Shown: piece after piece, positions 19,427 to 29,555 of the stretch | Numbering within the stretch: the stretch's first letter is position 1 | How the letters are laid out: every line of letters begins with the position of its first letter | Origin: Marsupella aquatica | Lineage: Eukaryota; Marchantiophyta | Direction: 5' to 3' | Assembly: GCA_973895155.1 (NCBI GenBank) | Contig: OZ316891.1 | Span: 24,862,001 to 24,926,000 of the forward strand | Length of the DNA: 64,000 nucleotides | Made by a program: the position numbers and the translations under genes | Notes under the pieces: generated by a model | The model's input: only the letters and a program-made list of their open reading frames with translations | Database searches by the model: none | Told to the model about the DNA's origin: nothing

Positions 19427-21292
19427 TTACGTGTGTGCAGTGGTTGGACCAGGGCTGGTCCCCTTGTCGGGGCGAGACCTCAAGCCGCCTTGATCAGAGG
19501 TGGGCCCAGGTTTTCCCCGCTGGAGGACGAGCAGGGTGACGCGGTCCTGCAAAGCCTTGTTGTCCCGTAATGCTTCCTCCGCCTCGTTTGCAGCTTCGTC
19601 GGCTTCAGTCTGGAGCCACGCCACCTCCAAGTTGAGCTGGTCGATGGCGTCGCGATGGACCTGGTCCTGCGCTAGCAATTTATCTCGTTCGGCGGAGAGA
19701 CTAGCCACTTGCTGTGCTGCCTGCAGGAATTGTTTGTTGAGGTCGATCAGGCTGGTAACCCGAGCCGAAGATTCTGAGCGTAATTGAAGCACGGTGTCGT
19801 CCAGCTTCTTGAGTTCGGCCTGCGCTCCACTTAACTCCTGGGTTAGTCCGTCCCTCTGTTCGATAGTGCGGACTAAATCCTCGCGGCGGGTCGTTGCCTC
19901 CTCCTCGAGGTGCTCTACCAGCATCTGGAGACGCCCGATCTCATTTCCCTTCGCCATGAGTTCTTCTTCCAAGCGGCTGACGATCCGTGGTTGGTGCTCT
20001 AACATGAAGAAGGCTGGCTGAAAGTACGCCGAGACTTGTTGTCCGATGTATGTCGCCAACTCCCCAGACATAGTCTGGCTAAACTTCTGGACCAGGTCGT
20101 AGGCCATGGTCCCCGGGGCTACTTGGTAGTCCTCCATCCTCTCGGGTACCGGTGGTTCCTCGGCAGGGGCAATGAGCTCCTCCGTAGTCAGCGCTGGGGA
20201 GGGGAAGGTTTCTTCAGGTGGTGGAGGGATTGGGGGTGGTTGTACTGCAGGTAGCGGAGGCTCAACGGAAGGAGGCGGTGGAATTTCCACAGGGGGCGGT
20301 TGCAGAGTATTAGTCGGGGCTTCCGGCTTGGGGTTTGTCCGAGGGACAGTAGTCCGCGTAGTTGGGGTTGCCTCCTCTGGGGCGGGGGTGACATTACCCG
20401 GGGCTGAGGTGGCCGTATTCTTTCCTCTGGCCTCCTGCCGTGCCTTGTACCAGGCGAGGATAATGGCGATATGACTCCCCAAGTAAGTCTTCCCTCCAAT
20501 AGCCATACCACCCTGAGCCCGCTTCAGCTCCCCCGAGAATCTTCGGTAGAAGAATTGGGCCCAGTTTCGTCGTTTGTACTGTTCCACCTGCACTATCGTG
20601 CAGAGGGAAATCTCGGATCGTGGCTCAATCATGTGTAGGGTAGTCCGTATGAAGTTAAGCCGCTCCATACAGGTTAAGTTGGTGCACGCCCCCTGCTTGT
20701 ATCCGTTGTCCGTCTTACCCTCGGGTTTGAAGTGCCGCGGCGTATACTCCTTATCCCAAATTCGGATTTCCACCGGCACCGGCCCGGTTGGTAGGCCGAA
20801 AATTTGCGTTAACCGATGCTCCGTGAGTGATAAGGTCTGCCCCGAAACCTTGGTGGTTGACGCATCAGTGTCAAAATTGGAGATGAACTCACAAATCTCC
20901 TTCGGCCCGGCGGCGCACGGCCTCCATAGTAAGTGGGCGAACCGCTCCAACTGATGCTCCTTGAGATAGTCTGCATGTTCGAGTTTCTTGATCGCGATCC
21001 AGACTACCTCGGGGACGCGGATTACCTGTAATAAGTTGGACTTCGGGTTATCCGGGGGCCGTCGGGTCTGGTTGGTCGGGGGGTTTGCCGGGGCAGGTGC
21101 AGGCGCGGCGTCGGTCCGTGTTGATTCGGGGGCCGTCGTAGTCCTTGACCGCTTACGAGGATGCTGTTCGAGTTGCGGACTAGCTCGCTCGGAACCCGAA
21201 GAACACTCCGCGTTGATTACTGGACAGACTTGGACTGGTTCAGCGGTACTCCGGTGGTCATCGGTTGAGGCGCTGGGGTAGCCATATCCCAT
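19427..21292 (-). CDS. LTR A ORF 2: plant-mobile-domain-like plus coiled coil
   Basis: ATG start, 621 codons, intact. A basic/polar N terminus (KRSRTTTAPESTRTDAAP) is followed by a module with KEICEFISNFDTDASTTKV, then LTQIFGLPTGPVPVEIR, then MERLNFIRTTLHMIEPRSEI. This parallels the element C module (FVGSW…VIAEVFGLPIG…EMIDFLRVTMH). A Pro/Thr-rich linker (PPPVEIPPPPSVEPPLPA) and a coiled coil of about 200 residues (LQMLVEHLEEEATTRREDL and onward) complete the protein. Domain order is the same as in element C, but the sequence is far diverged. Being open after solo-LTR formation suggests a fairly recent insertion. Confidence 0.72.
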   Translation of the reverse strand: MGYGYPSASTDDHRSTAEPVQVCPVINAECSSGSERASPQLEQHPRKRSRTTTAPESTRTDAAPAPAPANPPTNQTRRPPDNPKSNLLQVIRVPEVVWIAIKKLEHADYLKEHQLERFAHLLWRPCAAGPKEICEFISNFDTDASTTKVSGQTLSLTEHRLTQIFGLPTGPVPVEIRIWDKEYTPRHFKPEGKTDNGYKQGACTNLTCMERLNFIRTTLHMIEPRSEISLCTIVQVEQYKRRNWAQFFYRRFSGELKRAQGGMAIGGKTYLGSHIAIILAWYKARQEARGKNTATSAPGNVTPAPEEATPTTRTTVPRTNPKPEAPTNTLQPPPVEIPPPPSVEPPLPAVQPPPIPPPPEETFPSPALTTEELIAPAEEPPVPERMEDYQVAPGTMAYDLVQKFSQTMSGELATYIGQQVSAYFQPAFFMLEHQPRIVSRLEEELMAKGNEIGRLQMLVEHLEEEATTRREDLVRTIEQRDGLTQELSGAQAELKKLDDTVLQLRSESSARVTSLIDLNKQFLQAAQQVASLSAERDKLLAQDQVHRDAIDQLNLEVAWLQTEADEAANEAEEALRDNKALQDRVTLLVLQRGKPGPTSDQGGLRSRPDKGTSPGPTTAHT

Positions 21293-21873
21293 TTGAAGGC
21301 GTTGGAGCTTTCCCCGAGGAACGTGAGATTACGCGCCGCTTCCCGTTGTCTACTGATGTCTTCTTGGCGCTTTTCGGCTACGATCTGCTGGTCTAGGTAC
21401 CCCGGAATCTTGTCAAACTCCGCTTGAGTAAGCCGCTGGTTGCCCTTCAGCTTAAAGAACTTAGCTGGAACCTCAAGAAACGCCTCTGCTACCGATCTAA
21501 GCCCTTCCTCGCTGAGATATAGTTCGGTGATGTAGTCTCGCAGCTCGTTATAGCTAGAATCCCTGGTGATGGCTGTCCTTTCGCAATTAACCAGTGCTAC
21601 CTTGGTTACCAGCTTCGCGTACCTTCGTTCGTAAGCGGCTTTCTCGGGGCAAGAGTACCAGTAAGTCTCGGAGAACTTAGCACCTACCTCGCCAAACAAG
21701 GTCCAAAATCCCAAGGCTATGAGGGTCATACTAACCTCGTAGTCCGGTTTGTTGTGTCCACGTTCCCACCTGGCTGGTCCTTTTTCGCGGAGGCCTCGCT
21801 CATCCTGACTAAATCTCGCCACATTCCGCTCTTCTCCCTCGATAATTTCCTCGTAAAGGTCGACTGGATTCAA
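21217..21873 (-). CDS. LTR A ORF 1: N-terminal FW module
   Basis: An open frame of 218 codons partly overlaps ORF 2 in another frame. No ATG is at its left limit; the first codon is TTG, so the true start may be internal or missing. The segment LGFWTLFGEVGAKFSETYWY, then CPEKAAYERRYAKLVTKVAL, parallels FWGCLFERATEYIKTYEDEE and the RxELARLW helix of the element C protein. In element C this module is fused to the mobile-domain-like module; here it sits in a separate overlapping frame. Function unknown. Confidence 0.55.
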   Translation of the reverse strand: MNPVDLYEEIIEGEERNVARFSQDERGLREKGPARWERGHNKPDYEVSMTLIALGFWTLFGEVGAKFSETYWYSCPEKAAYERRYAKLVTKVALVNCERTAITRDSSYNELRDYITELYLSEEGLRSVAEAFLEVPAKFFKLKGNQRLTQAEFDKIPGYLDQQIVAEKRQEDISRQREAARNLTFLGESSNAFKWDMATPAPQPMTTGVPLNQSKSVQ

Positions 21874-22280
21874 TCAAAAAGGCGAGCGGATGGCAGCGTC
21901 CATGAATTCCAAAAAGGTAAACGTGAGCGAATGGCCCGCAGTGCCATCGGCTCCTCTCTTATGGGGGTGCCCGGACGAGCCCGAGCGTGAGAAGGTCAGG
22001 CCGTTTGGTCATTGATAACGAGCTGAAGTAGGCGTCTCGGTCCAAGCGTGATTCTTCTAACTGATTTTTACTCCGCTGCCGCCACCGTACCTCGGTCGTG
22101 CGTAATAATCCCTTTCCTGAACTCGTAATTATTCGGTTATCTTAACCTACTCCTAATCTAATCATAATGGCAACTTGACGGCTATACGTGCTATTCTACG
22201 CTATGGCTACGGTCCTAATGACCGTATAAGTCCTAATCTATGACCTGGGTTTGGTCAAGTGACACGTTACCCGTGTCACA

Positions 22281-24455
22281 GATTGCCGAGGTGTTTGGCT
22301 TGCCGATGGGTAATAAGACCAAGGTTGATACCAGGAAAACCTTACCTGACAAGGAGTTCCGGTCGTTCCCAAGACCATCAACAAAGAATGGCTTCTTCCG
22401 GAACACCTGCACCAACCCGAACATCGGAGAGATGATCGATTTCTTGTGGGTGACCATGCATTGTAACTTGCCGAGGGCAGAGATCGGCAAGGCTCAGGTC
22501 TACCTGGCAAAAAGGCCAGACCCAAGCCGGGATTACAACGGGTACCTCCTCAACCAACTAAAGAAGATCTTGAAGGAGGAACAGCAGGTGATTGGCATGG
22601 GAAGCGTGTCCCGGCTTGGCTATCACATGCCGCTATTGTGCCGATATGCCCAAAGTCAAATCTTTGCCCCAGTACTTCCCCTATCGGAAAGGGCACCGGA
22701 GGAGGTTCCGGAGCAAAGGCCGGCAATAGAAGAGCCCAACCAGCCTGCCAGTCCTACGATCGAGCAGGTGTTTTGGCCAAGGAAAGAAGACTTGCCGATG
22801 CAGCAACCAGGCATGCAAAATCTACTGAAATTGCTGGAGAAGGAGAGAACGACACCGGCAACGGCAACGGCATTGGTACAGGACACTGCCCCAGAGGCCG
22901 GCTTAAACCGACTTAGGAGGGGAAAACCCCTTTACCTGAGCCAACGAGAGAAGGAGGCCGGAACACAAGCTGGGAGTTTGAATGTATGTGGGAGCTTCAA
23001 GCCCCGAATTGGAGGCAGAGCAGCCTAAGGCTCCTTCCCGCAGAAAGCAGAGGGAGAGGATACCCTGGAAACCAGAGGAGGAACAAGAGCCCGTGATCTG
23101 TGAGGCCGTTTTCACGGCAGGACCAGTGGAACAGAGGGGGAAGCCGGGAGTCCAAGCAGTGGAGGAGGCGGTGGAGGACTACAACAATGATAACTCCGGC
23201 TATGGGTTGGATCATCATGTTCTAGGAGTAAGGACCTATGGCCAATTTATCCCCACGCTTCCAAGAGTAGTTTGAGGGGACCCCACCCAGTAGAGTAGCC
23301 CCAAATCTCCCCCACGAGAGGTTTCTTCCCCGAGCTTTGACGGCATGAAGCAGACGTCACAAGAATTTCAGGAGCGACTTAGGGAGGAAGAGAAAGCAGC
23401 CCTGGCTAGGGAGAAAGATTTACCAGGAGGAGATTGGCCGGAGGACATCAGGCGGCTTGCCAAAAAAAGAAGCAACCCTCTTGCCACCGTAGAAGAAATC
23501 CGCAAGGCGGCTTGGGAACAGAGGCCGAGGTGGTTGATGCCGATGACTTCTACTTACTCCACCTATGCTAAAGATAGAGCCATGGAGTACGGGGAGATGT
23601 GTGGGGACCTGGCGCTCAGCATCTTTGGGGAGGAGTTGGAGCAGGGACCTTTTTCCAAAGGGAGATGTTGGAGAAGCACCGATTAGAAGAAGCGATGGCT
23701 TTGGAGAGAAGCAAGAAGGACGAGGTCATCCGGCGACTTAGGGAGATGGAAGCTGAGGTGGAAGACCTGCAGGCGGCTAAGAAAGCCCAAGATGAGTTGC
23801 GGATTAAGCGGCATGAGCTAAACATCATGCAAGGACAACTGGATGCCGCTCAGTTTGGCAATCAGATTATCAAGGATAAACTGACTCGGACCCAAGGAGA
23901 GTTGGCCAGCGTGGTCAAGGACAGGGAAAAGTGGAAGCAAGAGCTGAGGGACTAGAGGAGGCCCACATAACCGCCAAGAACCGAGCCATGGCGGAGACTC
24001 AGAGAAGGGAGAGGGCGTTGAAAGGAGAGCTCAAGGATATCCGCTGAGCCCTTGAGCAGAAGGAGGCCGAGTTAGAGAAATCCTATCAAGGGATTATTGC
24101 ACTGTAGCAGGAGCTTCCGTGCTTGACGGCCAGCTTCAAGGCCAACCTACAAGAGAAGGATGACCAGCTCGACCAGATTTATGCCAAGATGAATAAGATG
24201 GATTCTGAGGTCATAGCGGAGCTTGACAAGGAGCTAAGAGCAACCCAGGAGGAGAGGGCTACCTTAAAATTGGAATTGGAAGAAGCCAGAAAGGAGCTGC
24301 AGGAGGGACGAAAGGACCTGGAGGAAGCCCAGGAGGAGGTGGAGGAAACCACCAGGAAGATGGAGAACTTACAGCGGCGGGCCGACAACCAAACGGAGCG
24401 GGTGAAGAAACAGGCCGCAGTATTTAAGTGCTTAGCTTCATCTGGTCCAACTCCA
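22281..24455 (+). pseudogene. LTR 2 middle segment: rest of ORF A and start of ORF B, decayed
   Basis: It resumes IAEVFGLPMGNKTKVDTRKT and the mobile-domain-like module to about 23028, where ORF A ends. An ORF B-like frame begins MYVGASSPELEAEQPKAPS at 22982. In-frame stops (for example at 23273) and frameshifts (near 23640 and 23955) break the coiled-coil part (23345-24430). The segment is cut at CTCCA by solo LTR B. It keeps CAG (23351-23353) at the site that is TAG in element C. Confidence 0.75.
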
Positions 24456-25219
24456 ATTGTGGGAACTCCGTGTGGCATGTTTCCCAAGACCTCTAATCCC
24501 AAGAACTACCCTCAACCGATCATAAACCACTTGTTTATGTCCGTCCTCTTGCCTTATGGCAGCTATTCGGCTTGGAAATGCGATACTCTCCTTCGATCCA
24601 CACTTATGGGACCGATTCTTTCACTGGGCTTGTGAATTGTACACAATTGAGACACCACAACTGAGTCTCCAATCAAGACAATGCGATTGTATTTTGCTCA
24701 ACATTTCACCCTATCTGACTTAAATCGATCAAGCAACAGATATCATAACACTCAATTTCTTGGATGGCAAGAATCTGCAAACTATGCAACGAGGCCAACT
24801 CAATTCAAACAATTGCTCAGAAATCCAAGGGAACTGCTGGTTTATTGATACCCTGCGGTCTAGATTTAGGCGAGAGCTTCCTGTGCTCACAACAATACAG
24901 ATTAACACTAAAGCCTTGACTAAGAAAAAGCCCCCAAAGCCACGCTGCCCAGGTTTTTATCCTTGCAGCGCGTCTAGGGAAAAACAACGGAAATCCTAAC
25001 CACCACACACGGCCTTCCACCGCGATAATTCTACCAAAAAACTATCACCTAAAAACTTGAATAGCCCGGAACCCTGTGTGAACCGAGCATCTACTACTAC
25101 CTAAGCCGACAGGGCGCTACTTGCCCTGTCCCATCCTACAACGCCCGCGCCCTTCTGGCCCAAGCCCTTCTCCTGCCGCCACGTCCTCCTTCCAACCGAT
25201 GACTGGCCCTCCTTAATTG

Positions 25220-27258
25220 TCAGATGACCGGGGGTAAGTCCGAATCTTCCGACTCTGCACCTTCTCCTGCCATCGGCCCCGGCCTGACCCCTTCGGCTTC
25301 CTCGACTTCAGGTTCTGGTTTGTCGGCCCCGGCCTCGGTCTCGGCATCCGCATCCGCATCCGCATCCTCCTGGGAAACGGCTAGGAGAGCCTTTGCCTTA
25401 ACTTCCTCAATCCAAGCCTTTTCCCCGATGCGCTCGGTCTCGATAACCCACGGTTTCACGTTCTGTGCGTCCATAGAAGCAATACCATCATCTAAACCTG
25501 TTACCGCAGCTCTAAGTTGATCCGCAGTACTTACCTCTACCACCACTGCCTTCAAGGCCACAGTACCACAAATGTGAGCGGCCATACTCTCGACTTCCTC
25601 CGGAGTGGCTTTAAGGGCCTTAACTTTATTATCGCCTGGCCCCATGAACGTCTTTGCCAAGTCTGCCACCAATTGCATGGCTTTGCCCTCAGTCACGCTT
25701 GTCAACAAGGAGCTTGGCTTCGGCTTCGGCTTCACTATATTTCCGCCTACCATACTACTGACGGGAAGCCTTTCAGTTGGTGACCCATATCCCGCTTCAG
25801 CATACTTCTTTAATTTCTGTGTTTGATTGTCGGCACGCCTTTGCAACCCGATCATCTTATCCTTGGCCTCCTCCAATTCCTGAGATACGTATTCAACTTC
25901 ATCGTTAAGCCGTAGTATCTCGGCCCTGGCCGTCTTCAACTCCTCATTTAACATCTGCACAATCTCCAACTCTTGCTTATCTATGGCTGCTTTCAAGGAG
26001 TCATTGATACCTTCCAGTTTTGTGACCTCATTCGTCCATGCCTGCTTTGTCCTGGTTAGCTCCTCCTGAAGCTCCTTGCTTATCTGTTGAACCCAGTTTA
26101 GGTGATCATTGGCCGCCGTGCACATGGCGTCATCATGCCTCTCACGCATGGCCTCCAACCGGTCGAGTAACTTATCATACTTCCTTTGGGCTTCTGCCAA
26201 GGCCTTCTCGCTCTGGGTGGCTTGCTCCTTAGCCGTCTTCCTGAGCCTCTCAACTTGGCGATTTAAACCCTATACTTCTGCTTTTGAATCGGCTAACTCC
26301 AACTCTATCTTCGTCAACTTTTCCTTGATCTGCTGGTTATCCAATTGGTAGTTTTCCAATTGGTTGTTTGCCACTTCCAATTCCTACTGCTTAGCCAAGA
26401 GATCCTACTGAGTTAGTTGACCAGACTTTGTCTTAGCAACTTTGGCCTCCATGGAGCGAAGCCGAGCAATCACTTCCTCCTTCTTCAGTCGCTCCAATGT
26501 CATTGCCTCCTCCAGTCTCGTCTGATCAGCCATTTCCTTTCTAAGAAATGGCCCGGATTCCAACTCGTTGCCGAAGATTTCTAAGGCTAAGAGTCCACAC
26601 ATGTCTCCATACTCCTTAGCCTGATTTCTTGCATAGTTTGACCTCCCAGGTGATACTGGCATCTGCCATCGAGGTCGTCTCTCCCAAGCTTTTGCCCGTA
26701 ATTGATCGAAGTCAGTGAGAGGTTCGGCTTGCCTCTCACTAAGCTATTTTATTCCTTTCGGCCACTCTCCTCCTGGTAGTTGGCATTCGTGTTCTGCATT
26801 CCGGGCCCGCCACTCCTTAATCTTCTCATGTAGCCCGGCTTCAGCTTCCTTCATCTTGTTGAATTCCAATGGCATCACATCTGGTGGAGGAGATTCTGGC
26901 ATTTTCTGGTCCTCCGGTTTGCCATAGAAGACCGCGGGAAGTCTTCTACAAAACCTTCCCATTGTTCTAACTCCTGGGACCGGCCTCTCCCCGTGATCAA
27001 CATAGTCGTTGTTGTAATCATCCACATTGACCTGACTACCTAACATGCCGGCCTCTCCTCCAAAGCCCCCGATCTCCTCCTCTGAATATTGTTGGGCTGT
27101 TGCTGGTTGACCTTCCTCACGGGTCCGTTCACTTGGGGTCTTTTAGAAGCTCTTACTACCGGCCTCTCGTGGCCTCGGCTTACCTCCTCATCTGTCTCCG
27201 AATCCATTCGCTTGTCATATTTCTTTCTCTCTTTGGCAGTCATCTTCCTCTCGACCAA
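25220..27258 (-). pseudogene. LTR B ORF B homologue (coiled coil)
   Basis: The fragments are 27040-27258, 26744-27046 (NNDYVDHGERPVPGVRTMGR, ESPPPDVMPLEFNKMKEAE), 26405-26662 (YARNQAKEYGDMCGLLALEI) and 25220-26200 (heptad-rich helix, then an acidic tail with QEDADADADAETEAGADKPE). The order equals that of ORF B in LTR 1. Stops and a frameshift separate the pieces. No complete protein can be made. Confidence 0.7.
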
Positions 27259-27372
27259 CTGAATGCCTGCATATGGATTATTGCGAGTAGGCCGGCGTAA
27301 CGGATTCCTCCCTACATCATATGTTATTACCTCTGGCTCCTTGATAGGGGAATGCTCCCGTTCTTGTGTTGC

Positions 27373-28622
27373 CTATGTTGCCGACCTCCTCCCGTGGCGT
27401 CGTATGTTTAGAGGCTCCTCGTCCTCCTCCACCTCCTCAAGTGGTGCAGTGATCTGCATCCGCTCCTGTATAGGCAACACTGGTGCAAAAGACTGGCTTC
27501 TTGCATATTGGCAAAGTAATTGCAGATGGTACCCTAGTCTGGATACCGCTCCCTCTCCAATGCTCTGCTTCTCTTCGTTTAATGCCTTCTTCAACTGCAT
27601 TAAGAGATAGCTGTTGTAGTCTCGGCTTGCATCGATATTCTCTACCAAAAATACCTGGGCTTTGCTGATTTCTGCTCTCGGCAAGGTACAATGCAATGTG
27701 ACTCTCAGGAAATCAATCAGCTGCCCTATATGTGGGTTGGTACATTGATTCCTGAAAAACCTATTCTTAGTGGAAGGCCCTGGAAATGACCTGAACTGGT
27801 CATCCGGCAACATCTTCTTCTGTTCCACCTTTGTCTTCCTTCCTACTGGTAAAGCGAACACGGCTTCAATAAGCGCAGGTGTTAATTCAAACACCTTTCC
27901 ATACAGCAGCGTTGTGTTGGAAGAAGCCTCCCAGCATCCCACGAAAACCAACAGATCCTCATCCGGTATGTCTACCATTCTCTAGGACAACCTGGCAAAG
28001 CCCTCCAACCCAGTGTCATTCATATATCCTGCATATTTATTATCTTGAACGGCACTGAAGACCTCATCCTCATCTCTTGCAAACTGTAATTGTAAATTGG
28101 CAGGTAACGTGTTCGTCCACCCTGTCATGTTTTTATCTTCTACAGCCCAATCTCTAATTGGCCCGGATTCCATCTTGATTGGTCTCTCCGACCTAGTTCG
28201 CTTTGCTAGAGTTGTAGATGCCAAAACTCCCTTGCGCTTCATCTCTTCAGCGCCTGAATACTCCCCAAGAAGGTTGCCTTCGTCCACTTCGCAGTGTGAC
28301 CCTTCAATTCCCAAAGTGGTTGCCCGGCGTTCTTGATTGCCTCCCTGATCCCCATGACCTTATTCTCCCAAATTAGCAATTCGTCAAGCTCCGCACTGGT
28401 GGGTGTCCACAAGAACTTTTCCAACACCTCCTCTGTACTTACGAATGCCAATTTGTGAATTCCCCACAATCGCGAAAGCTCTGCTCGTTCTCTGGCTGCA
28501 CGCTCCGGCTCAACGTCTTCATACGTAGGTATCAGCTGCCTTGCTTCTTCAAGCAAACAGCCCCAAAACTTCCCTGCCTGATTCATTGTGTTCATTCCAC
28601 CAAATGCCAAGAACTTGCACAA
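27373..28622 (-). pseudogene. LTR B ORF A homologue (FW module and mobile-domain-like module)
   Basis: The N-terminal part (28239-28622) reads NQAGKFWGCLLEEARQLIPT, then FLWTPTSAELDELLIWENK. A frameshift leads to 27982-28314 (EEMKRKGVLAS…LQLQFARDEDEVFSAVQ). An in-frame TAG follows, then 27373-27978 reads LLVFVGCWEASSNTTLLYG, LIEAVFALPVGRKTKVEQK, GQLIDFLRVTLHCTLPRAEI. The amino-acid match to element C is strong while the DNA differs widely, which suggests past selection on the protein. Confidence 0.7.
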
Positions 28623-28945
28623 TTTCCCAAACCACCTCCCCTGATCAATCGGCAGCTGATTCCACCTCCCTAGGTTGATCGAACAAGCAATTGCACTAGT
28701 GTATAGAGTGTCGGTCCCCTCCCTACGAAGCCGCCTCCTGATGGCTTACCTGATCAAGCCCTGATTAGGTCATAACCCTAATCCTACTTAATCGCAACCG
28801 TTGGATCAGATCCCATCACAATTTCCCCCGAACATATTGCAATCGGCTTCGATCCTTATACCTCCCTAATTATATCTACCTAATCTTTATTTAGCCATTA
28901 TTTTAGGCTTAATTAAGTACTTTGTGATCCTAGCACGGCATCACA

Positions 28946-29555
28946 CTCCATTACCAGGAGGGGTACTGGCCAAAAGACAAGCCGAGACACATGCCCGGGT
29001 GCCGGAGGTAGGTAGCAAGGGGAAGGGACCAGCTACCAAAATAGGGAAGAAAAAGAAGCGGAAATCTTCTAGGTCTGGGAGTTATACGGCTTACCAAGCC
29101 ATTGTGACCCAGGAGGTCAACCCGGCACCAACCTCTGGCATGATTACGGCAGTAGATCCACCTATTGAAGAAGGTGGGGATGGCAAGGCCGACACTTAGA
29201 TTAGTGGGATGGCGGATCCACTGGTAGGAGCAACACTTGTGCTCCTGCCTTGCTGTACAGTTAGGTAGATTACAGGTAGGATAGATTAAGCTTATGCAAC
29301 AAAGTTCTGGACAGATCCGCTGCCAGGATAAATACCTGGGCAGCGGGGAGTCCAGGGCCTCTTCTTTAGCAAGTTTTTAGTTGCACCAGCAGAGCTAGGA
29401 TCAAGTAGTAAGAGAAGCTCTCGGTTAGTTATACAGTGACCCTTGTGTATATTCATGTTTCCTCATGCCTAAGAACTGAATAGAGTTGGCCTCACGGCTT
29501 AGTTCGCAAAGCTTGTGTATGAGATGTACTGTTTGTATGGCAAGTGCATGGTATA
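28946..29555 (+). pseudogene. LTR 2 third segment: ORF B C-terminal remnant and LTR tail
   Basis: It resumes at the PGGV…AKRQAETHARVPEVGSKGKG segment of ORF B and runs into the noncoding LTR tail. It is cut by element C at GTATA. Confidence 0.7.

Larger units (their letters stand above)
18444..22280 (-). mobile_element. Solo LTR A: second LTR family carrying its own ORFs
   Basis: This 3,837-bp insert begins TGTCGCACC and ends CCGTGTCACA on the plus strand, flanked by GATTG (18439-18443 and 22281-22285). Read on the minus strand it starts TGTGACACGGGTAACGTGTC, which contains a perfect 7-bp inverted repeat. Both ORFs are on the minus strand, so it lies opposite to LTR 2. No gag-pol is present. 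The proteins are distant homologues of the element C LTR proteins. Confidence 0.85.
24456..28945 (-). mobile_element. Solo LTR B: third LTR family with decayed ORFs
   Basis: On the minus strand it starts TGTGATGCCGTGCTAGGATC (28945 downward) and ends GGAGTTCCCACA. CTCCA flanks both sides (24451-24455, 28946-28950), with two extra bases (AT) at the left junction, so that boundary is approximate. Length is about 4.49 kb. Minus-strand frames encode the same module order as the element C LTR protein, at clearly lower similarity and with several stops and frameshifts. Confidence 0.8.
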
